Assembly (NCBI GenBank): GCA_900112325.1
Contig: FOLJ01000023.1
Coordinates: 37,172-101,171 of the forward strand
Direction of reading: 5' to 3'
DNA length: 64,000 nucleotides
Source of the DNA: Micromonospora sediminimaris
Lineage (GTDB): Bacteria; Actinomycetota; Actinomycetes; Mycobacteriales; Micromonosporaceae
Shown here: one piece after another, positions 26,026 through 35,082 of the stretch
How positions within the stretch are numbered: position 1 is the first letter of the stretch
Layout of the letters: each line of letters starts with the position of its first letter
Notes under the pieces: generated by a model
What the model saw: the letters and a program-made list of their open reading frames with translations, nothing else
The model's database searches: none
Told to the model about the DNA's origin: nothing
Position numbers and translations under genes: made by a program

Positions 26026-26973
26026 GTGCGAGCCGACCGGTTGATGGCCATCCTCCTGCTGCTGCAACAGCGCGAGCAGGTGACCGCAGCGGAGGTCGCC
26101 CGGGAGTTGGAGATCTCCGAGCGCACCGCCCGCCGCGACCTCGACGCGCTGGGTATGGCCGGGGTCCCGGTGTACTCCATCCAGGGTCGAGGCGGCGGCT
26201 GGCGACTCGTGGGCGGTGCCCGCACCGACCTGTCCGGATTGACGGCGAGTGAGGCCCGCGCCCTTTTCCTGGTCGCCGGCCCGGCCTCGGCTGCGACGCC
26301 GGCCGTGAAAGCGGCGCTGCGCAAGCTCGTCCAGGCCCTGCCGGAACCTTTCCGGGCACAGGCCGAGGCGGCAGCGTCGTCGCTCGTGATGGACCCGCAG
26401 CGATGGGGGGCGAGCCGGGGAGAGCCGCGACCGCCCCGTTTCCTCGACGCGCTCCAGGACGCGGTGATCCGCGGGGTTCAGGTCCGGCTCGGCTACGTCG
26501 ATCGCGAAGGGACCGAAACCGAGCGAACCGTGCACCCGCTGGGCATCGTCGCCAAGGGCCCCTCGTGGTACCTCGTCGCCAACACCGAGGCCGGACGGCG
26601 GACCTTCCGGATCGACCGCGTCTCGTCCGCCGACCCGACCTGCGATCCCGTACACCGGCCCGAGGACTTCGACCTCGCCGAGAGTTGGCGCGCGATCGCT
26701 GACGAGGTCGACCGCAAACGAACGCCCCTCGAAGCCCGGGCGGTGTGCGCGCCCCGGGGGATAGGCGTGCTCCGGATAGGATTCGGGGGCCGGCTCGAGG
26801 TGGGAGGCGCCACGACCGACGGCCGCATCGAGGTCGTGATCCGCGGCAACGACGAACGCACACTCGCCGGCGAGCTTGCCGGGCTGGTCGAATGGATCGA
26901 GGTGACCGGCCCTCCGGGTGTGCGCGACCACCTGGCCTCGATCGGCACTACGCTCGTCGAGCGATACGGCTGA
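26026..26973 (+). CDS. WYL-domain transcriptional regulator (YafY/PafC type)
   Basis: A 315-residue regulator with an N-terminal HTH (VTAAEVARELEISERTARRD), a linker domain and a WYL ligand domain (GIVAKGPSWYLVAN). The GTG at 26026 gives the standard VRADRLMAILLLLQ start; an ATG further up adds residues not seen in the family. The divergent epoxide hydrolase is the likely target. Confidence 0.87.
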   Translation: MRADRLMAILLLLQQREQVTAAEVARELEISERTARRDLDALGMAGVPVYSIQGRGGGWRLVGGARTDLSGLTASEARALFLVAGPASAATPAVKAALRKLVQALPEPFRAQAEAAASSLVMDPQRWGASRGEPRPPRFLDALQDAVIRGVQVRLGYVDREGTETERTVHPLGIVAKGPSWYLVANTEAGRRTFRIDRVSSADPTCDPVHRPEDFDLAESWRAIADEVDRKRTPLEARAVCAPRGIGVLRIGFGGRLEVGGATTDGRIEVVIRGNDERTLAGELAGLVEWIEVTGPPGVRDHLASIGTTLVERYG

Positions 26974-26979
26974 GACCGG

Positions 26980-27509
26980 CAGCCCCGGGGAACCAGGACC
27001 TGAGCGACCTGTTGGCCGCCGCCCGCTGCCGAAAACCGGCATTCCGCAGCGTGGTCGACATCGACGCACCGACGTTCCTGCCCCCGGGCGACAGACCGGC
27101 CCGGATCACCGAGGCGTGCCGACTCGCCGGGCAGCCGGTACCGCAGTCGCCGGCCGCCGTCGTCCGCTGCGTCCTTGGCAGCCTGGCCCTGGCCCACGCC
27201 GGGCGGTGCGTCAGGTGCAGGACCTCTCCGGCCGACAGGTCGACGCGGTGCACATCGTTGGCGGGGGGAGCGCGCAACGCCCTGCTCTGCCAGCTCACCG
27301 CGGACGCCTGCGGGTTGCCGGTGCTGGCCGGGCCGGTGGAGGCCACCGCGATCGGCAACCTGCTGGTCCAGGCACGAGCGGCCGGCGTGGTCGGTGGTGA
27401 CCTTGCTGCGTTGCGGCGGCTGGTGCGGCAGACTCAGCGGATCGTGCGCTACGAGCCGGGCGACGGGTCCGGGACGGCGCGGGCAGCCGAGCGGCGGGTG
27501 GGGGTGTGA
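26980..27509 (+). pseudogene. rhaB: Decayed rhamnulokinase, C-terminal fragment
   Basis: No start codon and no N-terminal kinase domain, but clear rhamnulokinase C-terminal sequence: DLSDLLAAARC, SVVDIDAPTFLPPGD, VPQSPAAVVRCVLGSLALA, and later RNALLCQLTADACGLPV and GPVEATAIGNLLVQARA. Between them the frame slips. One base is missing near 27196 and one G too many occurs in the run near 27265, so RAVRQVQDLSGRQVDAVHIV lies in another frame. The fragment abuts lutA, a known gene order for sugar/lactate operons in actinobacteria. About 300 N-terminal residues are gone. Confidence 0.8.
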
Positions 27510-27510
27510 G

Positions 27511-28284
27511 GTGCGGATCGCGTTGTTCGTGACGTGCCTGGCGGACACCGTGTTTCCGGCGGCGGCGAAGGCGACGGTGCGGTTGTTGGAGCGGTTGGGG
27601 CATGAGGTGGTGTTTCCCGAGGGGCAGACGTGTTGTGGGCAGATGCATGTCAACACCGGCTATCAGGAGCAGGCGGTGCCGTTGGTGCGGCGGCACGTGC
27701 GGGTGTTCGATCCGTACGACGTGATCGTGGCGCCGTCGGGGTCGTGTGTGGGGTCGGTGCGGCATCAGCACGCGATGGTGGCGCGGCGGGCCGGTGATGT
27801 CCGGTTGGCGTCGCGGGCGGAGTCGGTGGCGGCGCGCACGTTCGAGTTGTCGGAGTTGTTGGTGGACGTGTTGGGGGTTACCGATGTGGGGGCGTTCTTC
27901 CCGCATCGGGTGACGTATCACCCGACGTGTCACTCGTTGCGGATGCTGGGCGTGGGGGATCGGCCGGTGCGGCTGTTGCGGGCGGTGCGGGGGTTGGATC
28001 TGGTGGAGTTGCCGGCGGCGGAGCAGTGTTGCGGGTTCGGGGGGACGTTCGCGGTGAAGAACGCGGACACGTCGACGGCAATGCTGGCGGACAAGATGCG
28101 GCATGTGCTGTCCACTGGCGCTGATGTCTGTGCGGCGGGGGACGCGTCGTGTCTGATGCACATCGGCGGCGGCCTGTCCCGGCTGCGGACCGGGGTGCGC
28201 ACCGTGCACCTGGCCGAGATCCTGGCCTCGACGGAGCAGGGCGGCACGATGAGCGAGCGGAGCGAGCCGGTGGTGGCGTCGTGA
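27511..28284 (+). CDS. lutA: L-lactate utilization Fe-S oxidoreductase LutA
   Basis: A 257-residue CCG-domain protein, one of three subunits of the LutABC L-lactate oxidase complex. Two CCG motifs (TCCGQMHVNTGYQ and QCCGFGGTFAVKN) are the cysteine-rich cofactor-binding repeats. The GTG at 27511 follows the rhamnulokinase remnant's stop by 1 nt, so expression probably still depends on the old upstream promoter. It overlaps lutB by GTGA. Confidence 0.92.
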   Translation: MRIALFVTCLADTVFPAAAKATVRLLERLGHEVVFPEGQTCCGQMHVNTGYQEQAVPLVRRHVRVFDPYDVIVAPSGSCVGSVRHQHAMVARRAGDVRLASRAESVAARTFELSELLVDVLGVTDVGAFFPHRVTYHPTCHSLRMLGVGDRPVRLLRAVRGLDLVELPAAEQCCGFGGTFAVKNADTSTAMLADKMRHVLSTGADVCAAGDASCLMHIGGGLSRLRTGVRTVHLAEILASTEQGGTMSERSEPVVAS

Positions 28285-29711
28285 CCCGTACCTTCCTCGG
28301 CATGCCGGCGACCGCCCCGGCGGGCGTCGGGCACCTGCGGGGTGAGGAGCCTTTCCCGGCTGCGGCTCGGCGGGCGCTGGCGGACGCGCAGTTGCGTCGC
28401 AATCTCGGGCACGCGACGGCGACGATCCGGGCGAAGTCGGCTGGTGTGATCGGCGAGGTGCCGGACTGGGAGCGGTTGCGGGCGGCCGGTAGCGCGATCA
28501 AGGCCGACGTGCTGGCCCGGTTGCCGGAGCTGTTGGAGCAGCTGGAAGCAGCGGTGACGGCGGCCGGGGGAGTGGTGCACTGGGCCGCCGACGCCAACGA
28601 GGCGAACGCGATAGTCGTCGACCTGGTGCGCGCCACCGGCAGTGACCGGGTGATCAAGGTCAAGTCGATGGCGACGCAGGAGATCGGCCTCAACGAGGCC
28701 CTTGAAGCGGCCGGGATCGCGCCGGTGGAGACCGATCTGGCCGAGCTGATCGTGCAGCTCGGCGAGGACCGGCCGAGTCACATTCTGGTGCCGGCGATTC
28801 ACCGTAACCGGGCCGAGATCCGGGAGATCTTCCTGCGAGCGATGCCGGGGGTGGATCCGGAGTTGACCGACGAGCCGGCGGTCCTGGCGGCGGCGGCGCG
28901 GCGGTTTCTGCGGCAGACGTTCCTGTCCACGTCGGTGGCGGTGTCCGGGGCAAACTTCGCGGTGGCGGAGACGGGCACTCTGGCGGTGGTGGAGTCAGAG
29001 GGCAACGGTCGGATGTGTCTGACCCTGCCGCGCACGTTGATCACGGTGATGGGTGTGGAGAAGGTGGTGCCGACCTGGCGGGACCTGGAGGTGTTCCTGC
29101 AACTGCTGCCCCGGGCCTCGACCGGGGAGCGGATGAACCCGTACACCTCGATGTGGACCGGTGTCACCCCGGGCGACGGGCCGCAGGCCTTTCATCTGGT
29201 GCTGCTGGACAACGGTCGCAGCGCGGTGCTCGCCGACGAGGTGGGCCGGCAGGCGCTGCACTGCATCCGCTGCTCGGCGTGCCTGAACGTCTGCCCGGTG
29301 TACGAGCGCACCGGCGGGCACGCGTACGGGTCGGTGTATCCGGGGCCGATCGGCGCGGTGCTGTCCCCGCAGCTGACCGGGGTGGCCGACAATGCGTCGC
29401 TGCCGTACGCGTCGTCGCTCTGCGGGGCCTGCTACGACGCCTGCCCTGTGAAGATCAACATTCCGGAGTTGCTGGTGCACCTGCGCGACCAGGCGCCGCA
29501 TCCGCGCGGTGAGGCGGCCGTGATGGCCGCCGCCGCGTACGCCATGGACCACCCGGCGCTGTACGCGGCGGCGCAGCGCGCGACGCGGCTGAGCCGGCTG
29601 ACCGGCCGGCGTGGTCGGGGCCTGCCACCGCCGTTGTCCGGCTGGACCGCCGGCCGTGACCTGCCCGAGGTGCCGGCGCAGACCTTCCGGCAGTGGTGGG
29701 CGCAGCGGTGA
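28281..29711 (+). CDS. lutB: L-lactate utilization Fe-S protein LutB
   Basis: A 476-residue protein with an N-terminal LUD domain (VIKVKSMATQEIGLNEALE, TGTLAVVESEGNGRM) and two 4Fe-4S clusters (CIRCSACLNVCPVY and CGACYDACPVKIN). It passes electrons from lactate in the LutABC complex. The GTG at 28281 overlaps lutA's stop, and its own stop overlaps lutC's start, which implies translational coupling. Confidence 0.94.
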   Translation: MTRTFLGMPATAPAGVGHLRGEEPFPAAARRALADAQLRRNLGHATATIRAKSAGVIGEVPDWERLRAAGSAIKADVLARLPELLEQLEAAVTAAGGVVHWAADANEANAIVVDLVRATGSDRVIKVKSMATQEIGLNEALEAAGIAPVETDLAELIVQLGEDRPSHILVPAIHRNRAEIREIFLRAMPGVDPELTDEPAVLAAAARRFLRQTFLSTSVAVSGANFAVAETGTLAVVESEGNGRMCLTLPRTLITVMGVEKVVPTWRDLEVFLQLLPRASTGERMNPYTSMWTGVTPGDGPQAFHLVLLDNGRSAVLADEVGRQALHCIRCSACLNVCPVYERTGGHAYGSVYPGPIGAVLSPQLTGVADNASLPYASSLCGACYDACPVKINIPELLVHLRDQAPHPRGEAAVMAAAAYAMDHPALYAAAQRATRLSRLTGRRGRGLPPPLSGWTAGRDLPEVPAQTFRQWWAQR

Positions 29712-30304
29712 GTGCCCGGGAGATCATCCTCGCCCGGCTGCGGGCCGCCCTCGACCCCGCGCCGGCCCCGGTAGAGGTGCCACGTGACTACCGGCGCGAC
29801 GGCGCGGTCGACCTGGATTTGCTGGTGGATCGGCTGATTGACTACCGCGCCCGGGTGCACCGGGTCGCCGAGGCGGCCGTCGCCGACACCATCACCGGCA
29901 TCCTGCCGACCGGCGCGACCGTCGTCGTACCACCCGCATTGCCACCGGCCTGGTTGCCGGCGACGGTGACCGCCCTGCCCGACGACGACCTCGACACCAC
30001 CGCGATCGCCGCCGCCGACGGCGTGATCACCGCCGCCGCCGTCGCCATCGCCGACACCGGCACCGTCGTGCTGGACGGCTCACCCGACCAGGGTCGCCGC
30101 GTCCTAAGCCTCCTACCCGACCTGCACATCTGCGTGGTCCGCGCTGCCCAGGTCGTCGCCAACGTGCCGCAGGCACTCACCCGGCTCGCCCCGCACCGAC
30201 CACTGACCTGGATCAGCGGCCCGTCAGCCACCAGCGACATCGAACTCAACCGCGTCGAGGGCGTCCACGGACCCCGCACCCTGCACATCATCCTGCTGCC
30301 CTGA
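29708..30304 (+). CDS. lutC: L-lactate utilization protein LutC (LUD domain)
   Basis: A 198-residue LUD-domain protein, the third subunit of the lactate oxidase. Family features are ATVVVPPALPPAWLP, ITAAAVAIADTGTVVLDGSP and PSATSDIELNRVEGVHGPR. The GTG at 29708 overlaps the lutB stop (GTGA). A hairpin follows at 30340. Confidence 0.92.
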   Translation: MSAREIILARLRAALDPAPAPVEVPRDYRRDGAVDLDLLVDRLIDYRARVHRVAEAAVADTITGILPTGATVVVPPALPPAWLPATVTALPDDDLDTTAIAAADGVITAAAVAIADTGTVVLDGSPDQGRRVLSLLPDLHICVVRAAQVVANVPQALTRLAPHRPLTWISGPSATSDIELNRVEGVHGPRTLHIILLP

Positions 30305-30339
30305 GCCCGTCCGGCGTCGGCTGACCACCGGCGACGGCG

Positions 30340-30365
30340 CCGCCGACCCCAAACGGGGGCGGCGG
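30340..30365 (+). terminator. Hairpin terminator of the lut operon
   Basis: CCGCCG-A-CCCC (30340-30350) pairs with GGGG-G-CGGCGG (30355-30365) around a 4-nt AAAC loop, with one A/G mismatch, 35 bp after the lutC stop. Confidence 0.6.
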
Positions 30366-30456
30366 GGGTATCCGTTAACCACCGGCGATACTGTCCGATG
30401 TGGCGGGACGCTGACACCCACCCTGACACGACGCCCGGGCGGCCGGAGGCGGCCAA

Positions 30457-30800
30457 CTAGTTTCCGGTCTTGAGGAGGTGAGCGGTCACCGCGTCGGGGT
30501 CGATGAGTTGGTGGAGGTGTCCGCCGGGAACCTCTGCGACGCTCCAGCCCCGGGTGCGTGCCTCTTGCGCCATGCGGTCGTACGGCGGCCGGCGGTCGGG
30601 GAACAGCGGCGCGACGGTGTCCTCGTCTCACCAGTTCGTCCATTGCGGCAGTCGGCCTTCCGGCGCGATCGACCGCAGGTAGGTCAGGCGTTCGGGTGAC
30701 GCGGCAGGCGTGGGCCCGTACCGCGAGGGCAGACTGGCATCGACGAACACGCACCCGACGACCGGACGGTCGGCAGCCGGTACGACATGGCACCAGAAGA
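30457..30800 (-). pseudogene. Alpha/beta hydrolase remnant with an internal stop
   Basis: Read on the minus strand, VVGCVFVDASLPSR, ERLTYLRSIAPEG and WTNW are followed by TGA (30628-30630), after which the same frame continues EDTVAPLFPDRRPPYDRM, VAEVPGGHLHQLIDPD and ends at 30457. The second part carries the catalytic-His region (GGHLHQL). The N-terminal nucleophile elbow is missing. A premature stop plus a missing 5' half make this a pseudogene. Confidence 0.65.
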
Positions 30801-30841
30801 CCGGCGTTGCTGTGAGCAACCTGCGCCGCACGACCGCAGTG

Positions 30842-31966
30842 TCAGACCGTCTCGTCGTCGAGAACGCTGCTGACGCCGCGAAGCTGCGCAACGTAAGCCT
30901 TACCGACCAGCCTCGGCGGAATGATCCGGGTCAGCATGCGTACCGGTGGGGGAACGGGTTTGTTGGTTCGTTCGCGCACGGCTCGCCGCGAGACCTTGCG
31001 CACGCGGCGGGCTCGCAGCATCTCGTAGCGGCGCAGCGTTCGCGGTACGTCGGCGGGGGCGACGCGCAGCGCGCGGCTGAGCAGCCAGGCGTCTTCGAGT
31101 GCCTGGTTGGCGCCCTGCGCCTGGGTGGGCGGGAAGGCGTGCGCGGCGTCGCCGAGCAGGGTCGCTGCACCACGACCCCACTGGTCCGGAACCTGATGGG
31201 TGACGTGCCGGAACGGCTCCAGGTCCTCTTCGCGGATATTCCCAAGCAGTTGTTCGACGAGCGCGCCGTAACCGGTGAACCGGTTGGCGAGGGCGGCGAC
31301 GGGCGAGCCCTCCAGCGGCTGGTGGACGTCGAACCACCACATGAGAAGCCCGTCGCCCGAGGGCAGGAGGCCGACCAGACCAGCAGGGCCTACGACACAG
31401 ACACCCGTGGTGCCGGTGGCCAACTCGGGCAGGACCGACGACAGGCCCTGCCAGGTGGTCCACTCGTTCGCGGTGGCGGGCGTCGGGTCGAGGACCGCGC
31501 GGCGCACGGTGGAGCGGTGCCCGTCCGCCCCCACGACGACGTCGGCCTCGTGGCGGTCACCGGTGGCGTCGATCGCGGTCACACCGTCGGGGCGGACCTC
31601 GACGTCAACGACCTTTCGGGAGAACTCCACCGACACCCCCTGCGCGAGGTGCTCGATCAGGGCGTACCGCGGTACCGAGGTCACCGGGAAGCCGGTGCGC
31701 TGGGCGAGGACCGTCAGGTCGGCGCTGACTATGGTGCGGCCGTCGGCGGTGCCGAACCGCAGCGTGTCGAGCCGGCCGCCGAAGCCGTCGAGTGGCGCGC
31801 CGAGCCCGGCCAGCGCCGCCGCGCCGTTGCTGAAGATGGTGACCGCCGCGCCCCCCGTCCGCAGCTGCGGGGCCTGTTCGAAGACGCGTACGCGATGCCC
31901 CGAGGTCGCGAGCCCGCGGGCGAGGGCGAGCCCGCCGACGCCGGCCCCGGCGATCAAGATGTGCAC
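30842..31966 (-). CDS. FAD-dependent monooxygenase (aromatic hydroxylase type)
   Basis: A 374-residue flavoprotein monooxygenase of the PHBH/UbiH class. The FAD-binding GAGVGGLALARGLA is at the N-terminus, a DG motif (VVVGADGHRSTVRR) is in the middle, and GDAAHAFPPTQAQGAN late. GGGGAGG 5 nt before the GTG at 31966 fixes the start. It diverges from a TetR gene, its likely repressor. It could hydroxylate a phenolic compound or inactivate an antibiotic. Confidence 0.87.
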   Translation of the reverse strand: MHILIAGAGVGGLALARGLATSGHRVRVFEQAPQLRTGGAAVTIFSNGAAALAGLGAPLDGFGGRLDTLRFGTADGRTIVSADLTVLAQRTGFPVTSVPRYALIEHLAQGVSVEFSRKVVDVEVRPDGVTAIDATGDRHEADVVVGADGHRSTVRRAVLDPTPATANEWTTWQGLSSVLPELATGTTGVCVVGPAGLVGLLPSGDGLLMWWFDVHQPLEGSPVAALANRFTGYGALVEQLLGNIREEDLEPFRHVTHQVPDQWGRGAATLLGDAAHAFPPTQAQGANQALEDAWLLSRALRVAPADVPRTLRRYEMLRARRVRKVSRRAVRERTNKPVPPPVRMLTRIIPPRLVGKAYVAQLRGVSSVLDDETV

Positions 31967-32024
31967 AGAACCCTCCCCGTTCACTACGACCGTTGTACTA
32001 CGGATGCTGTCATATGATGGTCGG

Positions 32025-32630
32025 GTGCCGCCACCGAACGAACGACGCCGGGCGCAGCTCGCGGACGCCGCCATCGCTCTGCTCGTGGAGTCGGGCATCC
32101 ACGGCGTCACACACCGGGCCGTCGACCGGCGGGCCGGGCTGCCAGCCGGAACCGCGTCGAACTACTTCCGGAGCCGGGAGGCTCTGCTGGTGGCGACCGC
32201 CCGCCGGATCGTCGAGCAGCATCAGGCCGACATGGCCGAGGCGAGCCGACCCGACGCTGCGGCCGTACCGGGCAAGGGAGACAGCGTCGAGCTCGCCATC
32301 GACCTGATCTCGGGCTCGCTGATGCTGGCCGCGGGCCCGCACCGCGCGCGGTACCTGGCCGTCTTCGAGCTACGCCTGGAGAGCCTGCGGCAACCGGCGC
32401 TCGCTGCGGTGATCGACGAATTGACGGCGGAGATGGCGGCATTCACGGGCGGGTATCACGCCGAGCTCGGACTGCGGATTCCCCCGGCTGCGATCCCGCC
32501 GATGCTCGTGATGTACGCAGGCGCGCTCTTCGCGTTGGTCACCGGGCCCGCGGAGGCCGTGACACCGGCGGCCGTACGACCGCTCGCGGCCGCGATTGTG
32601 CGAGGCGGAATCGCGGCGGCACAGGCGTAA
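32025..32630 (+). CDS. TetR family transcriptional regulator
   Basis: A 201-residue TetR repressor: GVTHRAVDRRAGLPAGTASNYFRSREALLV is the HTH, followed by the helical ligand domain. The GTG at 32025 is 58 bp from the divergent monooxygenase start. The gap contains TATGAT and the near-repeats CTACGA and CTACGG, which may be the promoter/operator. Confidence 0.85.
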   Translation: MPPPNERRRAQLADAAIALLVESGIHGVTHRAVDRRAGLPAGTASNYFRSREALLVATARRIVEQHQADMAEASRPDAAAVPGKGDSVELAIDLISGSLMLAAGPHRARYLAVFELRLESLRQPALAAVIDELTAEMAAFTGGYHAELGLRIPPAAIPPMLVMYAGALFALVTGPAEAVTPAAVRPLAAAIVRGGIAAAQA

Positions 32631-33018
32631 CCGTGCCGCGGAGGCCACCGCCGGGGTGGCCGTAACGCAGTGTCTGCACTACGCCTCGGGCCGCGTCTGT
32701 TTCCGCGTCTGGTTGGCGCGGCGCCGTGCGGTCTCCTAGCGGTGCGCTCGGCTTCGTCCGCCCACCGCTCGGCCTGCCGCAGCCGAATCCTGGACCGTCG
32801 GTGACTCATGCGCGCCTCTTCTCCGGACGTCGCCCGGGCGGCTCCTGCCCGCGGATGACCGGCCGCCTACCGCGCCGGCGGTACTTGCGCGGCGCCTGCC
32901 GCGTCTGCGGCAGCCGGTTACGTCGTCGGCCGCAGCGCGAAGTGCATCCATCTGCGGGACGACCAGCGGTGCGTCCGGCGACATGATCGGGCGGCACCCA
33001 GCCATCGAGGAGAAGATG
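32631..33018. other. Gap without a recognisable gene
   Basis: About 390 bases between the TetR gene and the MMPL remnant. No reading frame shows family resemblance. An ATG pair preceded by GAGGAGAAG at its end is the former start site of the MMPL gene. Confidence 0.35.
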
Positions 33019-33364
33019 ATGACAACCGAAGCTTCCCCGTACGGACGGAGCTCTGGCGCGGCCGGCCCGCTTCTGTCACCGACGTCGCCGCCTGGTCCTG
33101 TTGGCCTGGACCGTCGGCGTGATCGCCGTGGGGTTCATCGGCTTCGGCTTCACCACCTCCCTGCTCGGCCCCGACGTCGCGGTCAAGCAGGGCGGGCTCG
33201 GCATGGCCGTTGCCGTGCTCATCGACGCCACCATCGTGCGGATGGTGCTCGTCCCCGCGGTGATTGAGCTGTGCGGCAAAGCCAACTGGTGGATGCCCGG
33301 ACGGCGGGCACCGAAGCCGACCCTGCCCGTGCCGACCAGGCTCGCGGACGAGGCCAGCGTCTGA
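33019..33364 (+). pseudogene. MMPL transporter remnant, N- and C-terminus joined by a large deletion
   Basis: After a good GAGGAG site the frame starts MTTEASPYG. One base later the reading shifts to LARPARFCHRRRRLVLLAW, the N-terminal arginine cluster and first helix of MMPL (RND-like lipid/drug) exporters. This runs straight into GPDVAVKQGGLGMAVAV, then LIDATIVRMVLVPAVIEL and NWWMPGRR, the last two helices and C-terminus of the same family. A working MMPL protein has about 700-1000 residues, so about 600 internal residues are missing. Confidence 0.75.
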
Positions 33365-33502
33365 CCCTTTCCAACACCTACAGCGCCGCGCAGCCGTACG
33401 CCACATGCGGCGGCACGAACTCTCGCCGCCGCGCGACGACCGGGCGGTGCGACCTGAAGACATCGCACTTGCTGAACGAGCCGCACGAGAAGGAGAAGGC
33501 AC

Positions 33503-33979
33503 ATGGGTTCATCGAGAGTCTCGATGCCAGTCCGACGGATGCTTACGGTGACCGCAGCCGTCCTGGTCGGAGGCATCACCCTCGCCGTACTGCTCGGAGC
33601 GACCGGGCTCGGCGGACCGGCGGCCGCCGACGGACCGGGAGCCGCCATCGACGCCTACGAACTGACCACCGGGCGATTCGTGTCCCTCGTGGGCGCGCTT
33701 GCGGCGCTGGCCGGCGTGGTCATCGGCGGACTGGCTCTGAGCCGCCCCAGCAGTCGCATCGGCACCCGCCGCGGGCGGCTCGGAGCCACAATCGCGCTGA
33801 TGGCAGGGCTGGTCGGCATGGCCCTCGGCGGATATGTGGTGGCCGCCGCCAAGGGTGGTCCCGGCACCGGCTACGGAATAGTCGGTGGCGTCATGGCCCT
33901 GGTGATGGGGCTGATCGCCGTGGCCCTCGGCGGACTGGCCCTGGCCCGCTACCGCCGCACCGGCCGGCTGAGCAGCTGA
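33503..33979 (+). CDS. DUF6223-type small membrane protein
   Basis: A 158-residue membrane protein with a cleavable-looking or anchoring N-terminal helix (TVTAAVLVGGITLAVLLGA) and three further helices (VSLVGALAALAGVVIGGLAL, IALMAGLVGMALGGYVVAAA, GIVGGVMALVMGLIAVALGG). The AYELTTGR and GGPGTGYGIVGG segments match a family of unknown function widespread in actinobacteria. Its 3' end precedes a strong hairpin. Confidence 0.75.
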   Translation: MGSSRVSMPVRRMLTVTAAVLVGGITLAVLLGATGLGGPAAADGPGAAIDAYELTTGRFVSLVGALAALAGVVIGGLALSRPSSRIGTRRGRLGATIALMAGLVGMALGGYVVAAAKGGPGTGYGIVGGVMALVMGLIAVALGGLALARYRRTGRLSS

Positions 33980-33995
33980 CCGGGCGTGCTGAGGA

Positions 33996-34028
33996 GTCCC
34001 CCTGCTCGTATCAGACGGGCAGGGGGAC
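33996..34028. terminator. Hairpin terminator between convergent genes
   Basis: GTCCCCCTGCTCG (33996-34008) pairs with CGGGCAGGGGGAC (34016-34028) with one G-T pair, loop of 7 nt, 17 bp after the DUF6223 stop. Confidence 0.75.
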
Positions 34029-34168
34029 GCCGGCAACAGCGACAACCAGCGTTGTACTCGCCGAGACCAGTTCACCGGACAAGGCCGTAGCCCGCGACCG
34101 TCGTCGGGTTCGAGGCGATCCAGCAGAGGATTGCCGTGTCCGGTTGGGCTACCACTGCCGGGTGGTGA

Positions 34169-34936
34169 TCAGCTGGAGCTTGTGAGCAGTTGGTCGGCGG
34201 CGCGCTGGATGCTCTGGCTGAAGTAGGCGACGTCGGTGTAGTTGGGGGTCGGCTCCTCGCCGATGTCCCAGTCACAGTCCGAACCGGCGCTCACGATGCC
34301 GACCTGCTCCCAGACGCCGTGGGGAAGCCGGTGCAGGGCTGGCCCGCCGGAATCGCCGGGGCAGTGGCTCTTCTGGTCCACCGACTTCGCGCAGATCGTC
34401 GACCTCGGGTACTCGGGGTGCTCATCCCACCACGGGTCGTCGAAGCACTGCTCGTCCGGCAGGAACGGCAGCTTCACCTTGTGGAGGAAGCGTTCCTGGG
34501 GGCCGCCTGACTTCTTCGTACCCCAGCCGGTCACGGTAAGCGTCCGTAGCTGTCGGGGCTCAGTGGCCAGCCGCAGGATGGGCAGGTCGAGCGGCCGTTC
34601 CAGCTTGATCACCGCCCAGTCCGGTCCATCCCACCACTCGGTTCCGCCGATGTGAGCGGTGGATCTGGTCATCGTCCGGCGTGGGTTCTTGAGGTCGACG
34701 GTGCCGGAGACGACCGTCAGGCTGTCGGCTGGCTGCTCATCGACGCAATGCTGGGCGGTGAGCACCAGCTGCGGGTGAATAAGGGTCCCGCCGCAACCCA
34801 CCGGCAGAAGCCGGACCATCCACGGGAACTCACCGGGCGCGGCCCGTTCACCGCCGCTGATTGCCGCGGCCGGAGCCGCCGTTACCAGCACGGCGGCCGA
34901 TGCCACCACGGCGATCAGGAGTCGTTTCAAGCGCAT
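34169..34936 (-). CDS. Secreted trypsin-like serine protease (S1)
   Basis: A 255-residue S1 protease. A signal peptide of 25 residues ends APAAA, so the mature enzyme would begin ISGGE, like the activated chymotrypsin N-terminus, with no propeptide. The catalytic triad is H63 (TAQHC), D106 (PDWAV) and S196 (CPGDSGGP). The residue six before the catalytic Ser (Asp189 in trypsin) is Ser190, so a chymotrypsin- or elastase-like rather than trypsin-like preference is expected. Cys pairs fit the usual disulfides. It is likely released to the medium. Confidence 0.9.
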   Translation of the reverse strand: MRLKRLLIAVVASAAVLVTAAPAAAISGGERAAPGEFPWMVRLLPVGCGGTLIHPQLVLTAQHCVDEQPADSLTVVSGTVDLKNPRRTMTRSTAHIGGTEWWDGPDWAVIKLERPLDLPILRLATEPRQLRTLTVTGWGTKKSGGPQERFLHKVKLPFLPDEQCFDDPWWDEHPEYPRSTICAKSVDQKSHCPGDSGGPALHRLPHGVWEQVGIVSAGSDCDWDIGEEPTPNYTDVAYFSQSIQRAADQLLTSSS

Positions 34937-35082
34937 CTGACACCCTTCGATGGACTACCGGTACGGAGGTAGAACGGCGCCAGCGGGCGTTTTTGTTGCA
35001 ACCCGAGGGAGATCCGACGGCCGGCACCACCCCTGTACGCCGTGCGGAGCGTCGCGGCGGTGGGTCTGTGGTGTTCGGGGGT

